Assembly (NCBI GenBank): GCA_003232385.1
Contig: QIJE01000040.1
Span: forward strand, 16,666-80,665
Length of the DNA stretch: 64,000 nucleotides
Source: a bacterium
GTDB lineage: Bacteria; SZUA-79; Acidulodesulfobacterales; Acidulodesulfobacteraceae
Reading direction: 5' to 3'
The notes beneath the pieces were generated by a model. That model was not told the origin of the DNA. It ran no database searches and saw nothing but the letters and a program-made list of their open reading frames with translations. Shown here piece by piece: positions 44,979 to 53,743 of this stretch; the first letter of the stretch is position 1; every line of letters begins with the position of its first letter. A program made the translations under genes and the position numbers.

Positions 44979-46355
44979 TTAAACAAAATAATCAATTAAA
45001 GCATTCGGGTTTCGATACGTAAAATCGTTAGAAGCCGAAGAGGCAATGCCGAGAGTCGATGTACCTGCGTCAGAAAAACTATTATCTCTAAATGCTTCGC
45101 CTCTCTTACCCCCCGCCCGGTTATTATTATAATCGGAACCGGAACTTACGTTTAAATTGATAGAAGAAAATCCCTGATTTTTTAGGGTATTCTGCAGTGA
45201 ACCAAATGCAGACTGAAGCATATTTTTGGCGGCCTCATTCTGGGCAAGCATACTTATCGCTATAGAACCGTTGGAAACCGAAGAATTTAAAGAATTTGCG
45301 GCAGCATTGGCATTATCGATAGATATATCTATTTTAACGGTACCGAGAGACGGCGGGGTAAGGGTGATAGTAGCCGATTGAACGCTATTTTTAAGCATAA
45401 ACATAACGGAATTTACGGCAGCAGAGCCATAGGTTTCGCCACCGGTTTCGTTGACGTCATTAATATGCCCACCTGATAAACTAAGTCCGGAAAAATTTCC
45501 GTTAGGGACAGAGTTATTAATGCTCGTCCCGGAACCTTGGACAAAACCGGCATTAATAAAGTCGAGAATTTTATTGTTATTATTGCCGATATCGGTATTT
45601 CCGTTATTACTTTCGGAATTTTTGCCGTCCGCCTGCGAAAGAACAGACTTTACTTCGCTGTTTAAAGCGGCCAAATCTAAAGCGTTTACGATCTCCGAGC
45701 TTTTCGCATGTGTTGCTTTTGTTTTGTCGGATGCATCTTTATCATTTTTACCGGAAGTACTATCCGCAATCTTTTTATCCTTGTTTCCGGTTGTGTCGGA
45801 TAAACCGGCTTTATCCTTTTTAATATCCTTTAAGTCTTTTCCGCCGATATCATTTATTTTTTGATCCGAATTTTTGGATTTATTCGCGCTTTTACCTGTG
45901 CCGTTAAAAGATACGTCGATATCAACCCTTCCATGTTCGGATTTTACGTTTGTTCTGCCGCTCTCTTCGCTATTGTTCTTTTTTTTTACGGAAACAGACA
46001 TGGGAATATTTGTATTCCCGATAAAATACGGCACCTGTCCCCCGACTTCCTTGTTTTTATTCTTTCTTATCTTTACACCGCTTTTTTTGTGCCTATCTTT
46101 TGCATCGGCATCATGCAAACCGGACAAATCAGTCAAATTATTATCTGTAGAAGAGGTATTTGTCTGCGAAACGGCACCGGAGTTATTATTCTTAATCGAG
46201 TCATTTAGGGCTTCTTTAAACCCGGTATTTCTGCCGGAATCGGACTCCGAGCCCGATAAAGAAACGTATCCTTTCGACGAAGAAACACCTCCGCCTAAAT
46301 TAGCGGAGGGGAGCGATGCATCAACAGATAAATTAGATACAAGATTATTTAACAT
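44979..46355 (-). CDS. fliK: Flagellar hook-length control protein FliK
   Basis: A 458-aa protein. The first 300 residues are Ser/Asn/Lys/Asp-rich and low in complexity, as in FliK rulers. The C-terminal hook domain is clear: SATITLTPPSLGTVKIDISI, ISMLAQNEAAKNMLQSAFGS and LQNTLKNQGFSSINLNV. It measures hook length and makes FlhB switch. It lies just downstream of flgE. A second FliK-like protein is encoded at 22410. Confidence 0.9.
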   Translation of the reverse strand: MLNNLVSNLSVDASLPSANLGGGVSSSKGYVSLSGSESDSGRNTGFKEALNDSIKNNNSGAVSQTNTSSTDNNLTDLSGLHDADAKDRHKKSGVKIRKNKNKEVGGQVPYFIGNTNIPMSVSVKKKNNSEESGRTNVKSEHGRVDIDVSFNGTGKSANKSKNSDQKINDIGGKDLKDIKKDKAGLSDTTGNKDKKIADSTSGKNDKDASDKTKATHAKSSEIVNALDLAALNSEVKSVLSQADGKNSESNNGNTDIGNNNNKILDFINAGFVQGSGTSINNSVPNGNFSGLSLSGGHINDVNETGGETYGSAAVNSVMFMLKNSVQSATITLTPPSLGTVKIDISIDNANAAANSLNSSVSNGSIAISMLAQNEAAKNMLQSAFGSLQNTLKNQGFSSINLNVSSGSDYNNNRAGGKRGEAFRDNSFSDAGTSTLGIASSASNDFTYRNPNALIDYFV

Positions 46356-46398
46356 AAGTTATATATCATTATTTTAATGTAAGACCGCCAATACTTCA

Positions 46399-48162
46399 TT
46401 ACGGAATGGCGGTTTCGAGAGCCCTCAATACAGAATTTTCCGTCGTCAGAACCTTAGAATTTGCGACGTAAGCATTCTGCGCAATTATCATATTCGTAAA
46501 TTCCGACGAAATATTAACATTGGATTGTTCCAATGCCGAATCCGTAATATAACCAAAATTTCCGGAATTTGCTACGCCGACTGCCGGCTGACCGGATGAA
46601 TAGCTCTGCGAATAGAGACTATTACCTTCAGAGACGAGCCCCGTGGGTGAGATGAAATTTGCAAGCGCAACCTGGTAAAGATACTTTGTCTGACCGTTTG
46701 AAAAGAGCCCCGAAATCCTTCCGCCCTTATCAACCGTGAAACTTGTAAGAGTTCCCGTAGAATATCCGTTCTGGGTAAACGCTGTCGCGGCGGAAGTCGC
46801 CGCATACTGAGTAACATTGTTAAGATTTAAAGCTACACTTAACGGCTCAGATGCGCCATCAGGAAGCGTCCCCGGTGCCGGACTAACATAAGCCGGGACG
46901 TCCGTCAATGTTTGAGATATTCCGGATGTAATTTGACCCTCGGAATTGAAAGTAATATCTGGAGTTGTAGAGCTTAACGCCTGTCTTTGAGCAGCGGTTC
47001 CATTAATCTTATAATAAACATTCCAACTTCCCGACGTTGAGGACGACGGAGCAAAAGTAACGGTCATCGGAAGCGAGTCTCCTAAAGAATCGTAAGTGTT
47101 AATAGTCGTGGAATAATAATCGTTTGCCGGACCGGTTATAACGCCTCCGCCTGCCGTAAACGAACCGCCGGAGGGAATAGGCATTGCATTTGATAAATTT
47201 ACGGTACTGTTGGAATTTACGCTTGCGACGTTATTGAAAAATTGGTAAGGATCGCTAGTAGATGAAGTCGCGGTCCCATTTGTGTTTATCTGTATATTCG
47301 ACCCTGACAAGATGCCTGATGTACTCGTAAGACCGAGAGTATTCTGTGAAATAGCAGTATTTTCAAGAACGGAAGACGTGAGCGGAGATGATAATGTGAC
47401 GGAAGTAACCGCCGAACCGGACGGTAGTGTCGCAGGGGTATATGTCGTACCTCCGCTGACATAAGAATCGACCGTGTATAAATTATCGGTTCCGTTGCCG
47501 TTGCCTATGAGCAAAGAGGTCGGGGCATTTCCAGTGGCACCGTTATAAGTCATTGTAACGTTAACGGTTGACGAACCGACGGCGGCACTTGACGTCAAAT
47601 ATCCTCCCATAAAACTTCCCGACGTTGTCGTAGGTGCCGTCTGCGTAGATATATTTGAATCAAGATTAGCGGTAAGCACGGCAGTCGTAGTAGCCTCAGG
47701 CGGTATTGCCGATGTCGTAAGACTTATAGGTTGCGGGGTACCCGATGTAGCAATCCCCTGAGCATTTAAAGAATAACCTTGAACGACATTTTGACCGGTA
47801 GAATCGACTATCTGCCCCTGCGCATTTTCACTAAACTGACCATTTCTCGTATAGTAGCTTGAGCCGTTCGGTGACTGCACTATAAAAAAACCGTTTCCGT
47901 CAACCGCCATGTCTAAGGGATTTGAAGTAGTCTCCATTGCCCCCTGCCCGAATTGCTGTTGAATAGAATAAACCGACGTTCCGAGTCCTTCTTGAGAACT
48001 TGAAACGCCGCTTAATGTCTGACTAACAAGATTTTGGAATATAGGATTGGAACTTTTAAAACCGATCGTATTAGAGTTGGCTATATTGTTCCCGATAATG
48101 CCTAAGTATGTCTGATTAGCATTTAAACCCGATACTGCGGTAAAAAGGGCATTGACACTCAT
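46399..48162 (-). CDS. flgE: Flagellar hook protein FlgE
   Basis: A 587-aa protein, longer than the approximately 400 residues of enterobacterial FlgE. N-terminus MSVNALFTAVSGLNANQTYL with NNIANSNTIGFKSS; then NPLDMAVDGNGFFIV; C-terminus SEFTNMIIAQNAYVANSKVL. The middle is a Ser/Thr/Gly-rich surface insertion. It polymerises into the hook after capping by FlgD, encoded directly upstream. Confidence 0.95.
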   Translation of the reverse strand: MSVNALFTAVSGLNANQTYLGIIGNNIANSNTIGFKSSNPIFQNLVSQTLSGVSSSQEGLGTSVYSIQQQFGQGAMETTSNPLDMAVDGNGFFIVQSPNGSSYYTRNGQFSENAQGQIVDSTGQNVVQGYSLNAQGIATSGTPQPISLTTSAIPPEATTTAVLTANLDSNISTQTAPTTTSGSFMGGYLTSSAAVGSSTVNVTMTYNGATGNAPTSLLIGNGNGTDNLYTVDSYVSGGTTYTPATLPSGSAVTSVTLSSPLTSSVLENTAISQNTLGLTSTSGILSGSNIQINTNGTATSSTSDPYQFFNNVASVNSNSTVNLSNAMPIPSGGSFTAGGGVITGPANDYYSTTINTYDSLGDSLPMTVTFAPSSSTSGSWNVYYKINGTAAQRQALSSTTPDITFNSEGQITSGISQTLTDVPAYVSPAPGTLPDGASEPLSVALNLNNVTQYAATSAATAFTQNGYSTGTLTSFTVDKGGRISGLFSNGQTKYLYQVALANFISPTGLVSEGNSLYSQSYSSGQPAVGVANSGNFGYITDSALEQSNVNISSEFTNMIIAQNAYVANSKVLTTENSVLRALETAIP

Positions 48163-48280
48163 ATTTATTCCTCCTTAAATTTATAACGACATCGTATGCC
48201 AATTAATTGACTATTTTTTTATATTAAATAATCCAAAGAGTTTTTCCGCTGTGCGAGAATGACCGCCATAAGTCTTTGTA

Positions 48281-48952
48281 TCAACCCACATTCGTAACAC
48301 TTGACAGCGGAACGATGGAGCCGTTGCTCAGTTTTAGTTCGACTGCACCGCTACTCGATGTAGATAGTCCCGTAACCGTAGCATTTGAATAAGCGGTCGC
48401 GGATAACGGATTACCCGCTGCATCTGTTGCGTTGACCGAAAATGAGTAATTTCCGCTAGGCGCCGATGAACCGTTATTTTCGAGCCCGTTCCAATTAAAC
48501 GATTGAGGACCTAAATTTTGTGGACCCAATTTCGTGTTATAAACAAGATTTCCCGAACCGTTATAAACATCTAACGACACGGAATCGGCATTTTGCGGCA
48601 AGGAATACTTCAAGGGCATACCCGTACCGCTCTTAAATCCAAAGGAATTACCTTTTGCCTGAACCGTCTTGCCTATTAGGCTTACAGTACTACCGAGAGC
48701 CGCCTGATTTTGCGAGGATACTAAACTCTTAAGTGTTGAATTCATAGATGAAAGCTGATTCATGGAGTTAAACTGAGCAAGTTCGGAAATAAAATTAGTA
48801 TTCGACATAGGTTCTAGGGGATTTTGATTTTGAAGTTCCTTGACCATCAGATTCATAAAAGTATTTTCGCTTACAAGTTTTTTAGAACCCGCAGAATTAT
48901 TAGAATTAGGCGCTGCTGCGGTAGCAACGTTAAGTAATGAATTTACAAACAT
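48281..48952 (-). CDS. flgD: Flagellar hook cap/scaffold protein FlgD
   Basis: A 223-aa protein with the FlgD N-terminal motif FMNLMVKELQNQNPLEPMSN and TNFISELAQFNSMNQLSSM, followed by a FLN/TPS-type beta region (SVSLDVYNGSGNLVYNTKLG, GPQSFNWNGLENNG). It caps the growing hook. A sigma-54 promoter lies about 76 bases upstream. Confidence 0.95.
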   Translation of the reverse strand: MFVNSLLNVATAAAPNSNNSAGSKKLVSENTFMNLMVKELQNQNPLEPMSNTNFISELAQFNSMNQLSSMNSTLKSLVSSQNQAALGSTVSLIGKTVQAKGNSFGFKSGTGMPLKYSLPQNADSVSLDVYNGSGNLVYNTKLGPQNLGPQSFNWNGLENNGSSAPSGNYSFSVNATDAAGNPLSATAYSNATVTGLSTSSSGAVELKLSNGSIVPLSSVTNVG

Positions 48953-49027
48953 TTTCTCCTCCTATGTTTTTACAAAGGAAAACTTTTCCTATAAAACTTT
49001 AAGAATAATTCTATCTTATACACAAAC

Positions 49028-49043
49028 AGCAAATATTATGCCA
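49028..49043 (-). promoter_or_regulatory. Sigma-54 promoter of the flgD operon
   Basis: On the minus strand TGGCAT-AATAT-TTGCT, GG-N10-GC exact. It lies in the 119-base gap between the activator gene at 49072 and flgD, and reads flgD-flgE-fliK-fliJ-motE. Confidence 0.85.
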
Positions 49044-49071
49044 AAATTGAAAAATTATTCATAACTTAATA

Positions 49072-50601
49072 TCATAATCCCAACTCTTTAATTTTATTCC
49101 TCAGCGTCCTTGCGGTTATCCCAAGCCTTTCTGCGGCTTTTGTCCTGTTTCCATTCGTTTTTTTAAGAGCGGCGATGATAAGTCTTTCTTCCATTTCCTT
49201 AATGCTAAGGGACATGAAAGCGGCGCCGAACACCGGATCGGAATCAGATACGGTTTTCTCCGCCGGAAGCCCTGCGGCACACGACATATCGGATGACGCA
49301 ATTGATGTTCTTTGAGACTTTGCCGCTCCGTCTGAAACAACGGAAACCGAACTTATATTTACGTCATTTTCCGCTGCGGTAAAGGAGAGATTGAACCTCC
49401 TAAAATGAACGACGTCTATTGCTTCATCTTTCTGAGCAATGATTACCGCTCTTTCTATTATATTTTCAAGCTCCCTTATATTCCCTGGATAACTTAGCGA
49501 AATTAGATACTTCAGTGCCTCCGGGGTTATTCTTTTACAGTCTCGAAAATATTTCTTTACATACCGCCTCATAAAATATTTTGCAAGGGGTGGAATATCC
49601 TCCCTTCTTTCTCTTAACGGCGGGATATGTAAACGAATTACGTTAAGCCTATAAAAAAGGTCTTCCCTAAAAGTCCCTTCCGATATAATTTTTTCTACGT
49701 CTTTATTGGTAGCGGCTATGACTCTGACATTGATATCTACCGGCTCATATCCCCCCACCCTATCAATAGCTTTTTCCTGAAGAACACGCAAAATCTTAGC
49801 CTGAAGATTTTTATCCATATCGGCTATCTCGTCAAGTAAAATAGTACCCTTGTCTGCCTGTTCAAATTTTCCTTTCTTTGACGAAACCGCCCCCGTAAAG
49901 GATCCCTTTTCATAGCCGAAAAGTTCACTCTCTAAAAGCGTGGGGACTATGGCGGAGCAGTTAATGGCTATAAACCTACCCTCTCTTTTACTGAGGCCGT
50001 GTATCCTTTTCGCCACGACCTCTTTCCCGGTTCCTGATTCTCCCGTTATCAAAACCGTCGCATCTGTCGCCGCAGCAATGCCTATAAAAGAATCTATTTC
50101 TTTCATTTTTTCCGATTCGTATATAAAATCCGATTTATTGGAAACACTGCCGTTATTCCTACCGGCACTCAACACAGAGGATAAAGTCGTAAATGCGGAA
50201 ATTTTTTCCGCATTTACGACCACCCTTTCAAAATCGGTAATATCAAAAGGCTTCAAAAGATAATCGGTTGCACCCGATTTCATAGCCGCAACGGCACTTT
50301 CCACTGTTCCATATGCCGTAATAATTACGAAAGGGATATTTTCATAGCCGTTCCGCTTTTTTATTTCGTGCAAAAAGGAAACGCCGTCCATTCCCGGAAG
50401 ACTTAAATCGCTAATTATAAGAAAATAACGGCAGGCGGTATTGCCGATAGATCGCAAGGCATCTTCGGCAGACGCAAATATCTCCCCTTCCCTGCCGGTT
50501 TTTTTCAAGCTTATGCTTAATGCAGAACGCATGTGACGGTCGTCATCCACTATCAGCACTCTGTCCCGCCTATTTAAATTCAATGCTTTATTATTAGACA
50601 T
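49072..50601 (-). CDS. Sigma-54-dependent response regulator (FlgR/FleR-like)
   Basis: A 509-aa regulator from the ATG at 50601. The frame opens 51 codons earlier, but that stretch runs into the divergent kinase gene and is unlike the family. Receiver: LIVDDDRHMRSAL, Asp65 in ISDLSLPG. AAA+ domain: Walker A GESGTGKE at 187-194, sigma-54 contact loop GSFTGA (usually GAFTGA) at 233-238 and LLDEIADM at 255-262. A Fis-type helix-turn-helix ends the protein (NGNRTKAAERLGITARTLRN). It should activate the sigma-54 promoters in this window when phosphorylated by the divergent kinase. Confidence 0.93.
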   Translation of the reverse strand: MSNNKALNLNRRDRVLIVDDDRHMRSALSISLKKTGREGEIFASAEDALRSIGNTACRYFLIISDLSLPGMDGVSFLHEIKKRNGYENIPFVIITAYGTVESAVAAMKSGATDYLLKPFDITDFERVVVNAEKISAFTTLSSVLSAGRNNGSVSNKSDFIYESEKMKEIDSFIGIAAATDATVLITGESGTGKEVVAKRIHGLSKREGRFIAINCSAIVPTLLESELFGYEKGSFTGAVSSKKGKFEQADKGTILLDEIADMDKNLQAKILRVLQEKAIDRVGGYEPVDINVRVIAATNKDVEKIISEGTFREDLFYRLNVIRLHIPPLRERREDIPPLAKYFMRRYVKKYFRDCKRITPEALKYLISLSYPGNIRELENIIERAVIIAQKDEAIDVVHFRRFNLSFTAAENDVNISSVSVVSDGAAKSQRTSIASSDMSCAAGLPAEKTVSDSDPVFGAAFMSLSIKEMEERLIIAALKKTNGNRTKAAERLGITARTLRNKIKELGL

Positions 50602-50664
50602 ATATTTTAGATATATTATAATATAAAATAACAAAAAGGTTAATTTTATGGTAAAATTTTTCAT

Positions 50665-51834
50665 ATGGCAAAAGAACACATGCAGCCGATAGCGGAAATC
50701 ATAACCGGCAATGAGCTTAAAAAGGCATTCGAATCCTTTGAAATCGCATCTCAAAAACTTTCGGAATATTATAAAAATCTTGAAGACGAGATTAAAGATT
50801 TGAAGGAGAATCTTAACACTGTCTTGGAGAGCTTGCCGTTAGGCGTAATAATAACGGACGGCAACAATATCGTTAAATTTATAAATAAATCATTATCGGA
50901 ACTTATTCCCGAATATGATCTTGTAAATTATTTGGATAGAAGCATAGACGATTTCTTAAATTTCTTCTTTAATGATGGTGCATTGAATCACTTTATAAAA
51001 CCGATTTTCAACCCGATAGAAAAAATGATGAAAGTAGGCAGTAAAAGAGTTATCCCGGTATTTCTATACGTAAAAAATATAAATACCGTCAGTAAAAAAA
51101 ATTCCGGAAGAATTTTTATAATACAAAATATTGAAGAAATAAAAAAATTTAAGAGATTAGCAGAATTAGGAGAAATGTCGGCTAAAATAGCACATGAGAT
51201 AAGAAATCCATTAGGCTCCATAGAATTGTTCGCCTCTATTTTACAGAAAGATCTAAAAGATAAAAACGAAGAACATCTTGAAATTATTTCGCATATAATA
51301 TCTGCCGTCAAAAATATGAACGCGACGATAAACAATGTACTTGAATTTTCTAAGATAGTTAAACCTGCACCGTCAAAGTGTAATTTGCTCGAATCAATAA
51401 ATAAATCCATTATTTATGCATCGTATATAATTAAGCAAAAAAATATAAAAATAATAAGAGAAATAGATAAGAATATTTCGGCGGAAATAGACGAAAATCT
51501 CATTGAACAAGCCTTTATTAATATATTAGCTAACGCGGCGTATGCGGCTCCTAACGATTATGGAACCATCGACATAAAATCATCCATCCTACTTTTGGAC
51601 AACGAGAGTAGTTATATATGTATTAATTTCGAAGACAACGGGCCCGGATTCCCTAAGGATATAATTAAAAATATATTTAACCCTTTTTTCTCTACTAAAA
51701 AAAGCGGCGGTACGGGCTTAGGACTCTCTATCGCCCTAAACAACGTCATGATTCACGGAGGATATATAAATGCCGATAATTCGGAAAAACTCGGTGGTGC
51801 AAAAATTAGTGTCTTCCTGCCATATTTGGCATAG
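50665..51834 (+). CDS. PAS-containing sensor histidine kinase (FlgS/FleS-like)
   Basis: A 389-aa soluble kinase. An N-terminal coiled coil (about 20-50) leads into a PAS domain (LESLPLGVIITDGNNIVKFI). The H-box is AKIAHEIRNPLGSIE with His177. The N-box includes FINILANAAYAA, and DNGPGFPKDI and GGTGLGLSIALNN form the ATP lid. No membrane helices, as in FlgS and FleS, which sense basal-body assembly from the cytoplasm. It is divergent from the sigma-54 regulator by 63 bases and lies directly before flgB. Its stop codon overlaps the flgB sigma-54 promoter. Confidence 0.9.
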   Translation: MAKEHMQPIAEIITGNELKKAFESFEIASQKLSEYYKNLEDEIKDLKENLNTVLESLPLGVIITDGNNIVKFINKSLSELIPEYDLVNYLDRSIDDFLNFFFNDGALNHFIKPIFNPIEKMMKVGSKRVIPVFLYVKNINTVSKKNSGRIFIIQNIEEIKKFKRLAELGEMSAKIAHEIRNPLGSIELFASILQKDLKDKNEEHLEIISHIISAVKNMNATINNVLEFSKIVKPAPSKCNLLESINKSIIYASYIIKQKNIKIIREIDKNISAEIDENLIEQAFINILANAAYAAPNDYGTIDIKSSILLLDNESSYICINFEDNGPGFPKDIIKNIFNPFFSTKKSGGTGLGLSIALNNVMIHGGYINADNSEKLGGAKISVFLPYLA

Positions 51835-51842
51835 ATATTGCA
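51827..51842 (+). promoter_or_regulatory. Sigma-54 promoter of the flgB operon
   Basis: TGGCAT-AGATA-TTGCA with GG-N10-GC spacing, a full match. It straddles the end of the histidine kinase gene (stop at 51832-51834) and lies 100 bases before flgB. It would read flgBC-fliEFGH. Confidence 0.85.
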
Positions 51843-51941
51843 GTAACTATAGCAGGTAATATTATGTATATCATTAACACACGCACAGATATTTCAATAT
51901 TGAGGTTTAAGATATGAATTTTAAATCAGAGAGGTTAAAAA

Positions 51942-52370
51942 ATGTTTAGCAAAATATATGATATTTTAGGCGAAAGCCTGAACGTACTTAGCGACAGGCA
52001 AAATATCATAGCATCCAATGTTGCCAATGCGAATACGCCCGGGTACAAGGCTAAAGAATTGAATTTTGAAGAGGTTATGAAAAATCTTGTTCCTTCGCCC
52101 TCTTCCATTCCGATGAAGACAACATCACGCAAGGATTTATCTTATAAAAATATTTATGACGCTACAGAACATAACGGTTCGGGATTTATTAAATCCTTCA
52201 TCAAAAATCAAAAAGACGAATCGGTACCGGCATTAGACGGGAATACCGTCGAAATAGGCAGAGAAATGAGCAATATGACCTCTAATGCGATAAGGTTTCA
52301 AGCTGTAGCGGGTTTGTTGTCGAAGAAATTTGCGACACTGACATATGCAATAACTCAAGCTAATCCGTAA
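51942..52370 (+). CDS. flgB: Flagellar proximal rod protein FlgB
   Basis: A 142-aa rod protein. The N-terminal motif DRQNIIASNVANANTPGYKA and the C-terminal NAIRFQAVAGLLSKKFATL are typical of FlgB. It builds the proximal rod with FlgC, FlgF and FliE. Length is normal; flgC follows after 56 bases. Confidence 0.95.
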   Translation: MFSKIYDILGESLNVLSDRQNIIASNVANANTPGYKAKELNFEEVMKNLVPSPSSIPMKTTSRKDLSYKNIYDATEHNGSGFIKSFIKNQKDESVPALDGNTVEIGREMSNMTSNAIRFQAVAGLLSKKFATLTYAITQANP

Positions 52371-52426
52371 CACGGATCAAGATATATTGAAAAGTTAACA
52401 GAAATGAACAGAAACGAAGGTGTATT

Positions 52427-52819
52427 ATGAGTTTTAACGATTCTTTAAAGATTGCGGCAGAAGGTCTTAATGTAGAAAGAATAAGAATGAACGTCATTGC
52501 TTCCAATCTGGCCAATATCAATACCGATAACGCCGGAAACGGACTGCCCTACGTGAAAAAAGAACCTGTTTTCGAAACGGTTAAATTTAAAAATTATTTC
52601 GGAGTAGAGGTATCAAAGATAGAAAATGTAGAAAATCCGTTTTCAGAAAAATATGACCCCGGCAATCCTTTAGCGAATAAAGCAGGATATGTCAAAATTC
52701 CCAATATATCATCCATAAAGGAGCTTGTAGATATGATATCGGCAACAAAGGCATATAAGGCAGATGCGGAAGTCATAGCAGAATCAAAAGCCATGGCTCG
52801 TGCATCGTTAAAAATTTGA
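52427..52819 (+). CDS. flgC: Flagellar proximal rod protein FlgC
   Basis: A 130-aa rod protein with LNVERIRMNVIASNLANINT at the N-terminus and LVDMISATKAYKADAEVIAE at the C-terminus. GTG-free ATG start with GAAGGTG before it. A 149-base gap separates it from fliE; it contains no ORF, but the fliE start is preceded by a strong AGGAGG-type site (GGAGGGG). Confidence 0.95.
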   Translation: MSFNDSLKIAAEGLNVERIRMNVIASNLANINTDNAGNGLPYVKKEPVFETVKFKNYFGVEVSKIENVENPFSEKYDPGNPLANKAGYVKIPNISSIKELVDMISATKAYKADAEVIAESKAMARASLKI

Positions 52820-52968
52820 CACGGCTATGCTCAATGACCGGTAACTATTTCGGTTAAAATTAAATTAAAATAAAATATGTGATATAATGAAATGAGTAAT
52901 ATATATAATATCGGCGATATTAAACCTAATAAAAAAATTACTAAAAATGGGAAAAGGAGGGGCTTACG

Positions 52969-53283
52969 ATGTCTGTAATTATAAACCCGGACAGCATAAA
53001 AAACCTTAATCCAAACAACATTCTCAAAGGCGGAGAAAATATTGCCGGTGCTCAAAAAGGCGATGGGTCTTTCGGCGATACTCTTTTAAATTCCATAAAT
53101 AAGGTGAATAATCTTCAAATATCCGCCGATAACTCGGCAGAAGATGTTGCTACCGGAAAATCGTCTAATATACATCAGGCAATGATAAATATAGAAAAAG
53201 CAAACGATTCTTTTGAGCTAATGATGCAGGTTAGAAATAAAATTATAACCGCTTACAATCAAATCATGAATATGCAAGTATAA
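52969..53283 (+). CDS. fliE: Flagellar hook-basal body protein FliE
   Basis: A 104-aa protein. The family signature is at the end: SSNIHQAMINIEKANDSFEL, MMQVRNKIITAYNQIMNMQV. FliE joins the MS ring to the rod and opens the export gate. It lies four bases before fliF. Confidence 0.93.
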   Translation: MSVIINPDSIKNLNPNNILKGGENIAGAQKGDGSFGDTLLNSINKVNNLQISADNSAEDVATGKSSNIHQAMINIEKANDSFELMMQVRNKIITAYNQIMNMQV

Positions 53284-53287
53284 ATAA

Positions 53288-53743
53288 ATGGCAGCTACTC
53301 TAAAAAACTTCTCTTCTCAATTAAAAACCTTTTTTAGCGAGCTTTCAATAGAGCGAAAACTCGCATTTTTTTTAGTCGTTATGGCGGTCGCCGTAGCTAT
53401 ATATTTTACTGCAGTATATGTCACGACACCGAATTACGGTGTCCTCTACTCAAATTTAAACCCAACTAGCGCTTCGTCTATAATAACTAAACTTCACTCG
53501 TACGGCATCCCTTACAAACTCGCAGATAGAGGAAAAACCTTATTAATTCCCAAAGGAAGTGTTTATAAAATTAGAATTAAACTGGCATCCATAGGACTGC
53601 CCCATCAGGAAGGGGTCGGGTTCTCTATATTTAATCACGTTCCGATAGGCATGACCGACTTTATACAACACGTAGATTATCAGAGAGCGTTACAGGGCGA
53701 ATTAGAAAGAACAATAAACCAGATTAATTATTGTTTTACCTAG
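53288..53743 (+). CDS. fliF: FliF MS-ring protein, N-terminal fragment (frameshifted)
   Basis: This frame encodes the first 151 residues: a cytoplasmic start, transmembrane helix 1 at about 24-44 (KLAFFLVVMAVAVAIYFTAV) and the first ring-building domain (TTPNYGVLYSNLNPTSASSI, EGVGFSIFNHVPIGMTDF, YQRALQGELERTI). FliF reading should continue from ERTI into the next strand, but the frame hits a TAG at 53741. The missing continuation lies in another frame from 53718. The break is treated under findings. Together the pieces would make a FliF of about 530 residues, a normal length. Confidence 0.9.
   Translation: MAATLKNFSSQLKTFFSELSIERKLAFFLVVMAVAVAIYFTAVYVTTPNYGVLYSNLNPTSASSIITKLHSYGIPYKLADRGKTLLIPKGSVYKIRIKLASIGLPHQEGVGFSIFNHVPIGMTDFIQHVDYQRALQGELERTINQINYCFT

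Noticed and set aside
50602-50754. N-terminal extension of the sigma-54 response regulator frame.
   Set aside because: The 51 extra codons overlap the divergent kinase gene and have no family similarity; the ATG at 50601 is the natural start.
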